A stretch of 64,000 bases of DNA from Actinosynnema sp040640215 (GCF_040640215.1 NZ_JBFABG010000001.1:620001-684000); one strand, 5' to 3'; counted from the stretch's first letter, positions 1 to 8,966 are shown. Notes: generated by a model from the letters alone, not told the origin. A program made the numbers and translations.

Positions 1-958
1 TGGCGATCACCAGCGACTGGGTCTGCTTGTTGCGGTCGCTGGCCACGAACAACCGGCCGTGGTGCAACTGGGCGGTGGCGCGGACGGTGAACTCGACCGA
101 GCCGGGCGCGACGCCCTCGTCGACCTTGATGAAGATCTCGCCGACCTTGGTCTCGGCCTTCGCCGACAGGTCACCCTGCTGCACGACGTCGAGCGGCTTG
201 CCGTCCTTGTCGGTGAGGGCGACGCCCTGGGGGATGCCCGCCTCGACGATGACCTTGTCCGCCGTCGTCTTGACGGTGAACGGGCCGATCAGCGAGCCCG
301 CCGAGCCTTCGAGCTCCTTCGGGTCGACGGTCAGCGTCGGGGCCGGCTCGTCGCCGATGCCGACGTTGTCCGGACCGGTGAGCTTCTTGTAGATCGCGAG
401 GACGTCCTCGTCGACGTTGTCCTCGTCCTCGACGGTCGAGTTCTTCTCGTCGAGGGTGATCTCGTCGGTGAAGTGCCAGATGGCGGCCTGGGTGGCCACG
501 ATGACCGCGCTGACCTTGACGGTCTTGAGGTCGGGGACCCCGGCCGCTTCCGCGACGTCCTTGAAGGGGACCGTCGGGTAGCTGTTGTGGAGGATCCAGT
601 TGACCTTGGCCGCGTTCTCCTTGAACTTCGTGTTCGAGTTCGGGTGCTCGTTCCAGGGCACCTCTTCGAGCGGCGTGTTGTCCAGGAGTCGCGTCGGCAG
701 CTCCACGCAGTACGCGGTGGCGGTCTGCGACTTGCCGTTCTCGATGATCTTGAGCCCGATGAGCTTGGCGTTCGTGCCCCCGGCGTCGACGGGCTTGCCG
801 TCCTTGTCGATCAGGTTCAGGCCCATGCCGGGCTCGTCCGCCCCGGCGTCGGGCGTCACCTTGACGGCGTCGGCCGCGGCCGGGAGGGCGGACATGAACA
901 GGAGCGAAGCGCCGAGGACCGCAGCCCCCATGCGCTTCAGGGTCAACCGGGGTGCCAT
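1..958 (-). CDS. Thioester-domain (TQXA-type) secreted surface protein, C-terminus beyond the window
   Basis: An open frame of about 319 codons starts at ATG 958 after a strong AAGGAG ribosome site and runs off the left edge. The N-terminus is a signal peptide (basic MAPRLTLKR, hydrophobic run, small residues near AAADA, residue 31). The mature part has the two marks of a thioester domain: Cys84 in TAYCVE and Gln157 in ATQAAIWHF. In this family the Cys and Gln side chains form an internal thioester that bonds covalently to host or environmental surfaces. Downstream lies a beta-rich, Asp/Lys-rich region. A C-terminal sorting signal or membrane anchor would be outside the window, so attachment to the wall cannot be judged. 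Thioester function is inferred from the paired motifs only. Confidence 0.8.
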   Translation of the reverse strand, partial: MAPRLTLKRMGAAVLGASLLFMSALPAAADAVKVTPDAGADEPGMGLNLIDKDGKPVDAGGTNAKLIGLKIIENGKSQTATAYCVELPTRLLDNTPLEEVPWNEHPNSNTKFKENAAKVNWILHNSYPTVPFKDVAEAAGVPDLKTVKVSAVIVATQAAIWHFTDEITLDEKNSTVEDEDNVDEDVLAIYKKLTGPDNVGIGDEPAPTLTVDPKELEGSAGSLIGPFTVKTTADKVIVEAGIPQGVALTDKDGKPLDVVQQGDLSAKAETKVGEIFIKVDEGVAPGSVEFTVRATAQLHHGRLFVASDRNKQTQSLVIA

Positions 959-1354
959 GTGTCTCCTTGAGGCTCGCTGGAAGCCCGTGGTGTCGTTCAA
1001 GGCGGCGGTCCTGGCCGGATCCGGCGGGCTGCACGGGTGCAGAGGTGCGCCGACACCGGATCGTCAGGAATGGCCGGAACACTATCCGATTGGGTTTCCC
1101 CCGAACGTGTACGGGGAATACTGTGGGTAGCACCCATCCCGATCAGCCAAAATGGATCGCGACCGTCCACAGAGGATGATCGAACACCCGGTCGGACCAG
1201 TGCGAACAGCGTGTCGAATGGCCGTTTCGCCTACTGGCGAATGGCCCGCACCACTGCGACGAAGATGGAATCACCGCAGGTCAGAGGCTGTATGACCCAG
1301 CTCACGTCGCAGAGAGCGCGCCGAACCGACGCAACACCGTTGCGGAAAAGATAT
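959..1354. other. Gene-free stretch upstream of the thioester protein
   Basis: About 400 bases between the start of the thioester-domain gene and the stop of the methyltransferase gene. It is less GC-rich in places (around 1250-1350). I see no convincing gene, RNA or repeat. It should hold the promoter of the thioester gene. Confidence 0.5.
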
Positions 1355-2593
1355 CTAGGCGACCAGCTCGGCGGGGACCACCGGGCGCACGTCGCCCACG
1401 CGCAGCGACGTGCCTGGAAGGCACAAATCCCTGGCCGTAGGCGGCTGACCAGCGAGAATCCACCGGCACAGCGCTGCGAGCTGGTATGACACCAACGGGG
1501 GAACGGCATCACCCAGATGCCGGTACGCATTGCCGATGATCGACACGTCGAACCGGAACTTCCGGGGGAACCCCTGGAGCAGCGCCATCTCCCGCACCGT
1601 GCACAGCCGGTCCTGCTCCGGGTGCGCGTAGCGACCGTTGCCGACGTGCCCGCACTCCCGCTTGATGGTCCGCGCCGGCTCGTCCCACCACATCCGCCCG
1701 TAGACGTCCGGGTGCGATCCCCACTTCCCGTCTTCGATGATCTTGTGCTGCGCCGGGTTCAGCAACCGCTCGGCCGGTGACCCGACCAGGTCGCCCCACG
1801 ACCCGCCGTTCGCCGGGATGGCCATCATCCGGTCCAGCGACCGGCCGCGCCGGAACGACGGCGACACGTGCACCGGGTCCTCGGGGTCGGCCTCGCCCGC
1901 CGGCACGCGCGGCAGCTTGCCGATCGCCCGCCGCACCGTCACCGCCGCCGGGCGCACCTCCCAGCCCGCCCACAGGTCGTCCATCGTCCGCAGCGGCACG
2001 CCGCGGTCCACCGCGACCACCACCGCCCGCTCGCGCAACTGGGGCAGCCCGAACCGGGACAGCATGTGCGACGAGGCGTCCACCTCGTACCCGAGCTCCA
2101 GCAACTGGTCGACCAGCCCGTCGAGGTGGTGCCGCTGCTTGCCCTTCACCAGCTCGCGGGCGTTCTCCAGCAGCATGACGCGCGGTCGCAGCTCGGCCAC
2201 GTACGCCGCGACCCGCCCGACCAGCGAGTTGCGCGGGTCGTCCCGCAGGTGGTTGGCGGCGGTGATCCGGGTGAAGCCCGAGCACGGCGGGCACGCCACC
2301 AGCACGTCCAGCTCGCCGCGCCGCAGCCCCCACACCTCGCGCAGCACGCCCGGGTCCAGCCGGCCCAGGTCGACCTGCAACGGGTCGACGCCGATGTTGT
2401 CCCGGTAGGTCCCGTTGCAGCGCAACGATCCCAGCCGCGAGGAGGGCTTGCCGATCTGCGCGTCCGCCGCGCCCACGACGGTGAAGTCGCGGTGCGCCTG
2501 GAACCCCAGGCTCATGCCGCCCGCGCCCGAGAACAGGTCGACAACCTTGTAGGAGGGTCCGCGCACGCCGATGATCGTACGACCTCGGCGCAA
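1355..2593 (-). CDS. DNA (cytosine-5-)-methyltransferase, orphan
   Basis: A 412-residue C5 DNA methyltransferase that transfers methyl from S-adenosylmethionine to cytosine. Motifs appear in canonical order: motif I KVVDLFSGAGGMSLGF (residues 16-31), motif IV CPPCSGF with catalytic Cys104, motif VI LLENARELV (Glu143), motif VIII FGLPQLRERA, and a motif X variant GDAVPPLV near the end. The target-recognition region between VIII and X holds the segment with KRECGHVGNGRYAHPEQ. No restriction endonuclease lies next to it, so it looks like a solitary (epigenetic or protective) enzyme. The frame opens at a TTG (2593). GTG at 2566, giving MRGPSYKVVDL, is an equally good start by family length. The neighbouring plus-strand gene starts 58 bases away. 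Confidence 0.9.
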   Translation of the reverse strand: MRRGRTIIGVRGPSYKVVDLFSGAGGMSLGFQAHRDFTVVGAADAQIGKPSSRLGSLRCNGTYRDNIGVDPLQVDLGRLDPGVLREVWGLRRGELDVLVACPPCSGFTRITAANHLRDDPRNSLVGRVAAYVAELRPRVMLLENARELVKGKQRHHLDGLVDQLLELGYEVDASSHMLSRFGLPQLRERAVVVAVDRGVPLRTMDDLWAGWEVRPAAVTVRRAIGKLPRVPAGEADPEDPVHVSPSFRRGRSLDRMMAIPANGGSWGDLVGSPAERLLNPAQHKIIEDGKWGSHPDVYGRMWWDEPARTIKRECGHVGNGRYAHPEQDRLCTVREMALLQGFPRKFRFDVSIIGNAYRHLGDAVPPLVSYQLAALCRWILAGQPPTARDLCLPGTSLRVGDVRPVVPAELVA

Positions 2594-2651
2594 CGTTCCG
2601 TACCCGCGCCGTTGCGCCGTTCAGGGGCACCGATCCGTTAGCTTCCCGCAC

Positions 2652-3398
2652 ATGGAGCTACCCCTCGCCTGGCAACGGCCGGATCCGTTGCGCGGCTTGG
2701 CGAAGACCCCGTGGGCCGAGCTGGCCCGGGGGGCGGGTGTCGACGACCTCTTGCGCCGCACGGCGAAGGGCGACCAGGAGGCGTGCGGCGAACTCGAAAG
2801 ACGGCTGCTGGACGACGACACGGTCTCCGAGGCGAGCGTGCACGCGGTGCCGTTCCTGGTGGAGCTCGGCGCGAACTACAAGGTGCCCGGAGCGTCCCGC
2901 GATCGGGTGATCTTCCTGCTGGCCGCGATGGCGTTGGCGGGTGCCGGCTTCACTGCGGACGGCCGGCGCACCCGCCGCCGCTGGAACCCGCTGCGCCGCG
3001 AACTCCCCCGGGTGGCACCGGACTGGATCACCCACGTGCGGTACGCCGTCGCGAAGGGCGCGCCGAAGGTGTTCGACGCGCTGGGCGGCGCTGAGGTGGC
3101 GTGCTCGATGGCGCTGGCGATCGCGGTGCCCGAGGTGGCACCCAAGCACGTCGTGGACGTCGCCCAGGGCATCGCGTTCGGGGGCAGCCGCCCGCCGGCC
3201 CTGGTGGAGGCCGCGTGCGTGGCGCTGCACCTGCTGCTGGACGAGGACACCGACGACGCGTGGGCGCACGCGATCGCCCAGGGCGACCCGGACCTGCTGC
3301 GCGCCTACGAGAACGGGGACTTCCCGGCCCACCAGCCGGCGGCGGTGACCGCGCAGCTGATGGGCTACCACTACGCCTTCCAGGCGGCCTACGGCTAG
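2652..3398 (+). CDS. Conserved hypothetical protein, possible helical-repeat fold
   Basis: 248 residues from ATG 2652. An upstream in-frame start at 2571 would overlap the divergent methyltransferase promoter and reads as non-coding. The protein is rich in alanine, leucine and short amphipathic helices (for example LLDDDTVSEASVHAVPFLVELG and ACVALHLLLDEDTDDAWAHAIA), which suggests a HEAT/armadillo-like helical solenoid. No catalytic motif, signal peptide or membrane segment is visible. It is transcribed divergently from the methyltransferase and convergently to the ATP-grasp gene, whose stop is 9 bases away. Function unknown. Confidence 0.75.
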   Translation: MELPLAWQRPDPLRGLAKTPWAELARGAGVDDLLRRTAKGDQEACGELERRLLDDDTVSEASVHAVPFLVELGANYKVPGASRDRVIFLLAAMALAGAGFTADGRRTRRRWNPLRRELPRVAPDWITHVRYAVAKGAPKVFDALGGAEVACSMALAIAVPEVAPKHVVDVAQGIAFGGSRPPALVEAACVALHLLLDEDTDDAWAHAIAQGDPDLLRAYENGDFPAHQPAAVTAQLMGYHYAFQAAYG

Positions 3399-3407
3399 CG
3401 CCGGCCG

Positions 3408-4838
3408 TCAGGCGGTGACCGCGTCCAGCTCGACCACGGGGACCGCCGCGATCTCGTCCTCGACCGGCACGGCGGGTTCCAGCGGGCCCAGCGCGGTCTG
3501 CCACTCCTGGTCGGCCAGGGCGAACGCGGCCACGGTCAGCGCCACCACCGGGCGGCCCGGGGGTAGCTGGTCGGCGGCGAGGTCCAGCTCCAGCCGCGCG
3601 CCCAGCGGCGAGGGCCGCAGCCGCAGCGCGCCGTGCGGGACCTCCTCGGGGTGCGCGAACCGGCACGACCACTCGGTGAACACGATCGGCCGTTCCACGG
3701 TCTCGGTCGGGTTGACCGCGCGCACGTTCGCGCCGACCGTCCCGTGCCGGTAGGCGTCGGCGGCGGCGACCAGCAGCTCCTCGAACTCGATGGACGAGAC
3801 GCCCAGGTCGTGGCCGGCGACCAGGGCCACCTGCACCAGGGCCAGCGGGAGCTGCGGGAGGGCGTCCTCGAAGCACACCATCGCGCCGCCGTAGCGGGTG
3901 TTGATCTCGGTGGGCAGGAAGCCGTCGGCGGTGGCGATGCCGTCCAGGGTGAACGTGCCGCGGTAGTCGACGGTCTCGCGCAGCCGTTCGCCGACCCGGC
4001 GGGCCAGGTTGCGCATCTCCTCGCGGATGCGGGCCGGCGGGTCGTAGTACGACGCGCACCCCGCGTAGAGGAAGCGGGCCTGGCCGGCGCGGCGCGGGAC
4101 GACCATCTCGATCGGCCGCAGCACCGCCGTGCCGTCCGGGAACACGATCCCGTGCACGCTCACCGGGATTCCCTCCAGGAACGGCATCACCCGGACGAAG
4201 TCGCACTTGGGCCCGAGCACCGCGAACGCGTCCAGCGCCTCCTGCCGGTCGCGGACCCGGCGCACGAAGTTCGCGCCGCCGTTGATGGCGGGCCCGTCGC
4301 CGGACCACACCACGCCCGCGCCCCGGTCGAGCTTCAGCGTGGCGTCCCAGAGGGCCTCGAAGTCCAGGTCCAGCACCACGGCCGGGGCGCGCGGCGCGGA
4401 CAGCTCGTCCCACAGCGCGTCGATCGTGGTCTTGTTCTCCAGCTCCACCCACTCGGGGCGGCGGGCGTTGAGCACCGGCCGGCCCGCGAACTCGGGCGTG
4501 TGCAGGTAGGGGGTGCTGATCACCAGGGCTTCGCCGGCCGGGTCGAAGTCGGCGAGGACTTCCCGGACCCGGCGGGTGGGCGAGGTGAGCAGCCTGGTCA
4601 GCCGGTTCTGCTCGACCGCGACGAAGCCGCCCGCGATGCCCAGCGTGACCCAGCGGGCCACCCCGGAGTCGTGCAGGGGCGCGTGATCGTCCGTCGACAG
4701 CACGAGGGTGTGGCGAGCGCCCAACTGGTGCAGCTCACCGGCGCGCGTACTGAGCCGGGTGCCTCCCGCGAGCACGACCAGGCGGTCGCCGAACAGGGTG
4801 CCGAGGCGCTCGTGGAGCGCGGAAAGGACGTGATCCAT
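3408..4838 (-). CDS. ATP-grasp superfamily ligase
   Basis: 476 residues from ATG 4838. ATP-grasp enzymes join a carboxylate to an amine or thiol through an acyl-phosphate. Features seen: a glycine-rich ATP loop (GDGPAINGGANF, about residues 179-190), the hinge and ribose contact region MPFLEGIPVSVHGIVFPDG, and the metal-binding end PTEINTRYGG, whose E-x-N-x-R is typical. The first 100 residues look like a pre-ATP-grasp Rossmann-like domain, and a beta-rich C-terminal 100 residues may close the active site. The substrate is not recognisable. A 70-codon gene lies 150 bases upstream on the same strand and could be co-transcribed. Family assignment is firm, pathway unknown. Confidence 0.8.
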   Translation of the reverse strand: MDHVLSALHERLGTLFGDRLVVLAGGTRLSTRAGELHQLGARHTLVLSTDDHAPLHDSGVARWVTLGIAGGFVAVEQNRLTRLLTSPTRRVREVLADFDPAGEALVISTPYLHTPEFAGRPVLNARRPEWVELENKTTIDALWDELSAPRAPAVVLDLDFEALWDATLKLDRGAGVVWSGDGPAINGGANFVRRVRDRQEALDAFAVLGPKCDFVRVMPFLEGIPVSVHGIVFPDGTAVLRPIEMVVPRRAGQARFLYAGCASYYDPPARIREEMRNLARRVGERLRETVDYRGTFTLDGIATADGFLPTEINTRYGGAMVCFEDALPQLPLALVQVALVAGHDLGVSSIEFEELLVAAADAYRHGTVGANVRAVNPTETVERPIVFTEWSCRFAHPEEVPHGALRLRPSPLGARLELDLAADQLPPGRPVVALTVAAFALADQEWQTALGPLEPAVPVEDEIAAVPVVELDAVTA

Positions 4839-4988
4839 CGCCGAGAACTCGCTTTACGAGAAGCAGACGAGACAACCGGCGAGCGCCGGGTGCCACGAAC
4901 TGTAGAGGCAGGCGAGTGGGACGGCCCAGCACGGTCCGGCAACGACCGGGTGACACTTGCCGAGGGCGGTCGGGGCGACCGCGCCGGA

Positions 4989-5201
4989 TCATCGAGCGGC
5001 GTCGCGAAGTACCTGGTCGACCTGGTTCAGGAAGGCTCGGCGGGAGTTCGTCCTCAGGGCCGGGAGGGTGAGGCCGGACAGCGCGTCGTCCACGGAGGGC
5101 GGCGCGGCGGCGACGATGGTCGCGGCGGTCTCCAGGAAGCGCCGGCGCTTCGCCTCCTGGGCGGCGTGATCCGCAAGAACGCCCTCGATGCTCGTGTGCA
5201 T
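4989..5201 (-). CDS. Small hypothetical protein upstream of the ATP-grasp gene
   Basis: 70 residues from ATG 5201. Third-codon positions are strongly G/C, as expected for real coding DNA here. The peptide is largely helical, with a basic patch EAKRRRF (residues 16-22), a central APPSVDDALSGLTLPALR segment and an RRAFLNQVDQVLRD tail. There is no signal peptide, no Cys, and no clear ribosome site. It shares strand and spacing (150 bases) with the ATP-grasp ligase gene. It could be a partner or substrate of that ligase, a small regulator, or a chance frame. It lacks an obvious repeated Thr/Asp/Glu core of graspetide type. Confidence 0.5.
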   Translation of the reverse strand: MHTSIEGVLADHAAQEAKRRRFLETAATIVAAAPPSVDDALSGLTLPALRTNSRRAFLNQVDQVLRDAAR

Positions 5202-5318
5202 GACTGGATGCGGGTAACTCACTTGGGTTGTATCGGCCGGGCAGGACAACACCTTTAGGGGCAATTTTCCCCAGGTCGCCGACCCCCGTCCGGGTGGCGT
5301 CGTGCTGGGATGGCCGAC

Positions 5319-6158
5319 ATGCGCGTTCTGGTCACCGGGAGCCGCGGCTACCTGGGGCGAAGCATTGTTGACCAACTCATCAACGCCGGTCACGAGGTGA
5401 TCCCGTTCGCCGGGGACATCCGCCGCGCGGACATCCCCTCTTCGGACGGCGTGATCCATCTGGCGGCACTGGCCCGCGTCCGGGAATCGTTCAACGATCC
5501 CCTCTCGTACTACGACGTGAACGTCACCGGGACCCTCCGATTGTTGAAATTCAAACCACCGAGGTTCGTGCTGGCGTCCACAGCGGGCGTTTACGGCACG
5601 CCGCGTGGCCACGTGCTCACCGAAGAGCACCCGCGCGAGCCGACGAACCCCTACGCCGCGACCAAAGCCGCCGCCGAGGACGCCCTGGCGTGGACCGCCC
5701 GGACCGGCGCGCTGTCCGCCACGACGCTGCGGCTGTTCAACCTCGCGGGCGGCGGTGACCGCGACGACACCCGCGTGGTGACCAGGGCGTGCGCGGTGGC
5801 GGCGGGGCGGCTGCCGTCGATGGAGGTCTACGGCGACGGGTCGGCGGTGCGGGACTTCGTGCACGTCGCCGACGCGGCGCGGGCGTTCGTGCTGGCCCTG
5901 GAGAACAGCGGACCGGGGCACGAGGCGTACAACGTGGGCGCGACACCGGCTTCGGTCGCCGACGTGCTGGCGGCGGTGCACCGGGTGACCGGCCGGCCGG
6001 TGGCCGCGGACCGGAAACCCGCGCACCCCGGCGAGACCGGGGTGCTGCGCGCCGACACCGCCAAGCTGCGCGCCCTGGGCTGGCGGCCGGCGGAGTCGGA
6101 CCTCGACTCGCTGATCCGCTCGCAGTGGGCGGCGGAAACGACGCGCCGGACGGTGTGA
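5319..6158 (+). CDS. NAD-dependent epimerase/dehydratase (extended SDR, GalE-like)
   Basis: 279 residues from ATG 5319, with an alternative start at 5310. Extended short-chain dehydrogenase/reductase acting on nucleotide sugars. The nucleotide-binding GSRGYLGR loop opens the protein, followed by VIHLAAL, the catalytic Ser region LASTAGVYG and the YxxxK motif NPYAATKAAAED. The C-terminal half has the sugar-binding RDFVHVADAARAF and YNVGA segments usual in GalE-type enzymes. About 280 residues is slightly shorter than typical GalE (around 330), consistent with the SDR5e group. Substrate cannot be fixed from sequence. It is transcribed divergently from the small ORF at 5201. Confidence 0.85.
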   Translation: MRVLVTGSRGYLGRSIVDQLINAGHEVIPFAGDIRRADIPSSDGVIHLAALARVRESFNDPLSYYDVNVTGTLRLLKFKPPRFVLASTAGVYGTPRGHVLTEEHPREPTNPYAATKAAAEDALAWTARTGALSATTLRLFNLAGGGDRDDTRVVTRACAVAAGRLPSMEVYGDGSAVRDFVHVADAARAFVLALENSGPGHEAYNVGATPASVADVLAAVHRVTGRPVAADRKPAHPGETGVLRADTAKLRALGWRPAESDLDSLIRSQWAAETTRRTV

Positions 6159-6274
6159 CGCCACCCGGCGTTGCCCTGCGCGGGAGCGGCGGGGCCGACC
6201 CGTCAGGTCCGACCGCCCACACCCCGGGGGACCGTCCACATCGGCCCGGTCGGGATCGAGCGCCCGGCACCGGC

Positions 6275-7171
6275 TCAGCCGTTGTCGGTGCGGCGCTGGG
6301 GCACCGGCACGCGGTCCAGGTCGGCGGCCACCACGACCTCGCCGGAGAACACCTCGGCCGCCTCGGCGTGGAACAGCGCCGGGTCGGTGTAGCGCTGCGA
6401 GAAGTGCGTCAGCACCAGCTTCCGCACCCCGCACTCGGCCGCCACCCGCGCGGCCTGGGCCGCCGTGAGGTGCCCGTGCCCGGTGGCCAGGCGCTCGTCG
6501 ACGTGGAGGTAGGTCGACTCGACGACCAGCAGGTCCGCCCCGTCCGCCAGCTCGAACACCCCGTCGCACAGCCGGGTGTCCATGATGAACGCGAACCGCT
6601 GCCCCGGCCGGGGCGCGCTGACCTCCTCGCGCTGGACGGGCGTCAGGTCGCGGATCGCGCGGCCGTGGATGCCGAGCGCGGCCAGGCGTTCCGGCAGCAT
6701 CCGCCGGCCGTCCGGCTCGACCAGGCGGTAGCCGTAGGTCTCCAGCGAGTGGTCCAGCCGGCGGGCCTCCAGCACGCCGAACGGCCCGGTCGCGATCGGG
6801 CCGGGACCGGTCACCGGCAGTTCCCGCAGGTCGAGCGCGTCGTAGAACGCGCTGGCATGCCGCAGGCGCTCGAAGAAGTGCGCGCCGGAGGCCGGGTAGT
6901 GCGCGTGCACCGGGTGTTCCGCGCGGTCCAGCGACAGCCGTTGGACGATCCCCGGCAGGCCCAGGCAGTGATCGCCGTGGAAGTGGGTCAGGCAGATCCG
7001 GGTGATGTCGCGGGCGGGCACGCCGGCCAGCAGGAGCTGCCGCTGCGCGCCCTCGCCCGGGTCGAACAGGAAGCCCTCGTCGTCCCAGCGCAGCAGGTAG
7101 CCGTTGTGGTTGCGGGTGCGGGTGGGGACCTGGCTCGCGGTGCCGAGCACGACCAGCTCACGGGGGGACAC
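6275..7171 (-). CDS. rnz: Ribonuclease Z (tRNA 3' processing endonuclease)
   Basis: 298 residues from GTG 7171. Metallo-beta-lactamase-fold nuclease that trims pre-tRNA 3' trailers in the cytoplasm. The start VVLGTASQVPTRTRN and the zinc motif LTHFHGDHCLGLPG (HxHxDH) are textbook RNase Z. Later metal ligands lie in IMDTRLCDG, GHGHLTAAQAA and LVLTHFSQRY. Length matches the short bacterial form. The start lies only 17 bases from the start of the divergent serine hydrolase and has no visible ribosome site, so translation may be leaderless or the start slightly misplaced. Confidence 0.92.
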   Translation of the reverse strand: MSPRELVVLGTASQVPTRTRNHNGYLLRWDDEGFLFDPGEGAQRQLLLAGVPARDITRICLTHFHGDHCLGLPGIVQRLSLDRAEHPVHAHYPASGAHFFERLRHASAFYDALDLRELPVTGPGPIATGPFGVLEARRLDHSLETYGYRLVEPDGRRMLPERLAALGIHGRAIRDLTPVQREEVSAPRPGQRFAFIMDTRLCDGVFELADGADLLVVESTYLHVDERLATGHGHLTAAQAARVAAECGVRKLVLTHFSQRYTDPALFHAEAAEVFSGEVVVAADLDRVPVPQRRTDNG

Positions 7172-7188
7172 GTGGCAGAGTCTGCGGC

Positions 7189-8001
7189 ATGGAAAGTCTG
7201 CGCGTGGTGTCCGAGTGGCCGGTGGAGCACGCGGCCACGGCCGTGGTCGACGCGGAGGGGCGCGTGCTCGGCACGTCCGGACCGCTGGACCACCGCTTCC
7301 CGCTGGCCTCGGTGACCAAGCTGCTCACCTCCTACGCGGTGCTGGTCGCCGTGGAGGAGGGCGCGGTCGAGTGGGACCTCCCCGCCGGCCCCGAGGGCTC
7401 GACGCTGCGGCACCTGATCGCGCACGCGTCCGGGCTGGCGTTCGACTCGGCGGACGTGCAGGCCGCGCCGGGCACCAAGCGGATCTACTCCAACACCGGG
7501 TTCGAGGTGCTCGCCGACGCGGTGGCCGGCGCGACCGGCATCCCGTTCGCCGACTACCTCGCCGAGGGGGTGTTCGCCCCGCTGGGCATGTCGTCCTCCA
7601 GCCTGGACGGCTCGGCCGCGGCCGGGGCCACCTCCACCGTCGCCGACCTGGTCCGGTTCGCGGCCGAGGTGCAGCACCCAAAGCTGGTGTCGGCGAAGCT
7701 GGTGGCGGAGGCGACCTCCGTGGTGTTCCCCGGCCTGCGCGGTGTCCTGCCCGGCTACGGGCTCCAGCGCGCGAACGACTGGGGGCTGGGTTTCGAGATC
7801 AAGGCCGCGAAGTCGCCGCACTGGACCGGGGCGTCGAGCTCGCCCCGGACGGTCGGGCACTTCGGCCAGAGCGGCACCTTCCTGTGGTCCGACCCGGACG
7901 CGGGGGTGGCGTGCGTGGCCCTGACCGACCGCCGGTTCGGCGAGTGGGCGGTGGCGGCGTGGCCGCCGTTCACCGACGGGGTGCTGGCCGAACTGCGCTA
8001 G
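7189..8001 (+). CDS. Serine hydrolase, beta-lactamase/penicillin-binding fold
   Basis: 270 residues from ATG 7189. Class C beta-lactamase/DD-peptidase-like fold: SxxK in ASVTKLLTSY, Y-S-N in RIYSNTGFE, and an HxG-type third motif in HFGQSGTF. It has no signal peptide, so it is probably a cytoplasmic esterase or peptidase rather than a resistance enzyme. Shorter than secreted homologues (350-400). The stop overlaps the stop of the convergent oxidoreductase gene by 4 bases. Confidence 0.85.
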   Translation: MESLRVVSEWPVEHAATAVVDAEGRVLGTSGPLDHRFPLASVTKLLTSYAVLVAVEEGAVEWDLPAGPEGSTLRHLIAHASGLAFDSADVQAAPGTKRIYSNTGFEVLADAVAGATGIPFADYLAEGVFAPLGMSSSSLDGSAAAGATSTVADLVRFAAEVQHPKLVSAKLVAEATSVVFPGLRGVLPGYGLQRANDWGLGFEIKAAKSPHWTGASSSPRTVGHFGQSGTFLWSDPDAGVACVALTDRRFGEWAVAAWPPFTDGVLAELR

Positions 8002-8966
8002 AGGACCACCACGGCCTGGCCGCGCACCCGGCCGCACCGGACGTCCTCGATGGCCTCGGCCACCCGGTCGAGCTCGTAGACCCGCCCGACGACCGGCGTG
8101 ACCGCGCCCGACTCGACGTACTCGCGCATGGTCACCAGGTCGGCGTGGCGGTCCTGGTGCACCAGGGCCCGGACCCTGAACCGGCGGAACGGCGCGACGA
8201 GCACCCCGCGCAGCCAGCGGTCGGTGCCCATGAACAGCCGGCCGCCGGTGCCGCCGACGAACACCAGCGTCCCGCCGGGTTTCAGCACGGCGGCGCAGGC
8301 GGCCAGCGGCGGGTTGCCGTAGATGTCGACCAGGACGTCGAACCGCTCGCCGAGGTCCCGGAGGTCGTGCTCCCGGTAGTCCACGACCCGGTCCGCGCCC
8401 AGCGACCGCACCAGGTCCGCCTTGTCCGCGCCGCAGATGCCGGTGACCCGCGCGCCGAGCGCCTTGGCGATCTGCACGGCGTAGGTGCCGACGCAGCCGG
8501 ACGCCCCGGAGATCAGCACGTCCTGCCCCGGCTCGACCTCCCCGAGGTCCCGCACCGCTTGCAGCGCGGTGAACGACGCGATGGGCATGGCCGCCGCCTG
8601 CGCCGTGGAGGTGTTCCGCGGCTTGCGGGTGAGCTGCCCGGCGGGCACCGACACGTACTCGGCGAACGACCCGCCGTGCCAGCCGAACACCTCGTCGTCG
8701 ACCCGGACGTCGCGCACGCCCGCGCCGACCTCGGTGACCGTGCCCGCGAACTCCAGCCCGAACACGGGGTTGGCGGGTCTTCGCAGCCCGGTCACGAACC
8801 GCGCGGCGTAGGGCAGGCCGAGCACCAGGTGCCAGTCCGTCCCGGACACCGGCGACGCGCCGACCCGCACCAGCACCTCGCCCGCCCCGACCACGGGCAC
8901 CGCGAGGTCGCGCACCGACAGCACGTCCGCCGGGACCCCGTACCGCTCCTGCACGACCGCTCTCAC
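7998..8966 (-). CDS. NAD(P)-dependent alcohol dehydrogenase/quinone oxidoreductase (MDR family)
   Basis: 322 residues from GTG 8966, whose GTGA overlaps the stop of the upstream XRE gene, so the two are translationally coupled. Medium-chain dehydrogenase/reductase: GroES-like N-terminus (NPVFGLEFAGTVTEVG), then a Rossmann domain with ISGASGCVGTYAVQIAKALGA. The structural-zinc cysteines are absent, so a zinc-independent quinone/enone reductase is more likely than a true alcohol dehydrogenase. It is the third gene of a membrane protein-XRE-MDR operon. Confidence 0.88.
   Translation of the reverse strand: MRAVVQERYGVPADVLSVRDLAVPVVGAGEVLVRVGASPVSGTDWHLVLGLPYAARFVTGLRRPANPVFGLEFAGTVTEVGAGVRDVRVDDEVFGWHGGSFAEYVSVPAGQLTRKPRNTSTAQAAAMPIASFTALQAVRDLGEVEPGQDVLISGASGCVGTYAVQIAKALGARVTGICGADKADLVRSLGADRVVDYREHDLRDLGERFDVLVDIYGNPPLAACAAVLKPGGTLVFVGGTGGRLFMGTDRWLRGVLVAPFRRFRVRALVHQDRHADLVTMREYVESGAVTPVVGRVYELDRVAEAIEDVRCGRVRGQAVVVL

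Noticed and set aside
171..1133. Long open frame of 320 codons on the minus strand
   Set aside because: Arg/Gly-rich shadow of the thioester-domain gene, which has a signal peptide, ribosome site and the Cys/Gln motifs in its own frame.
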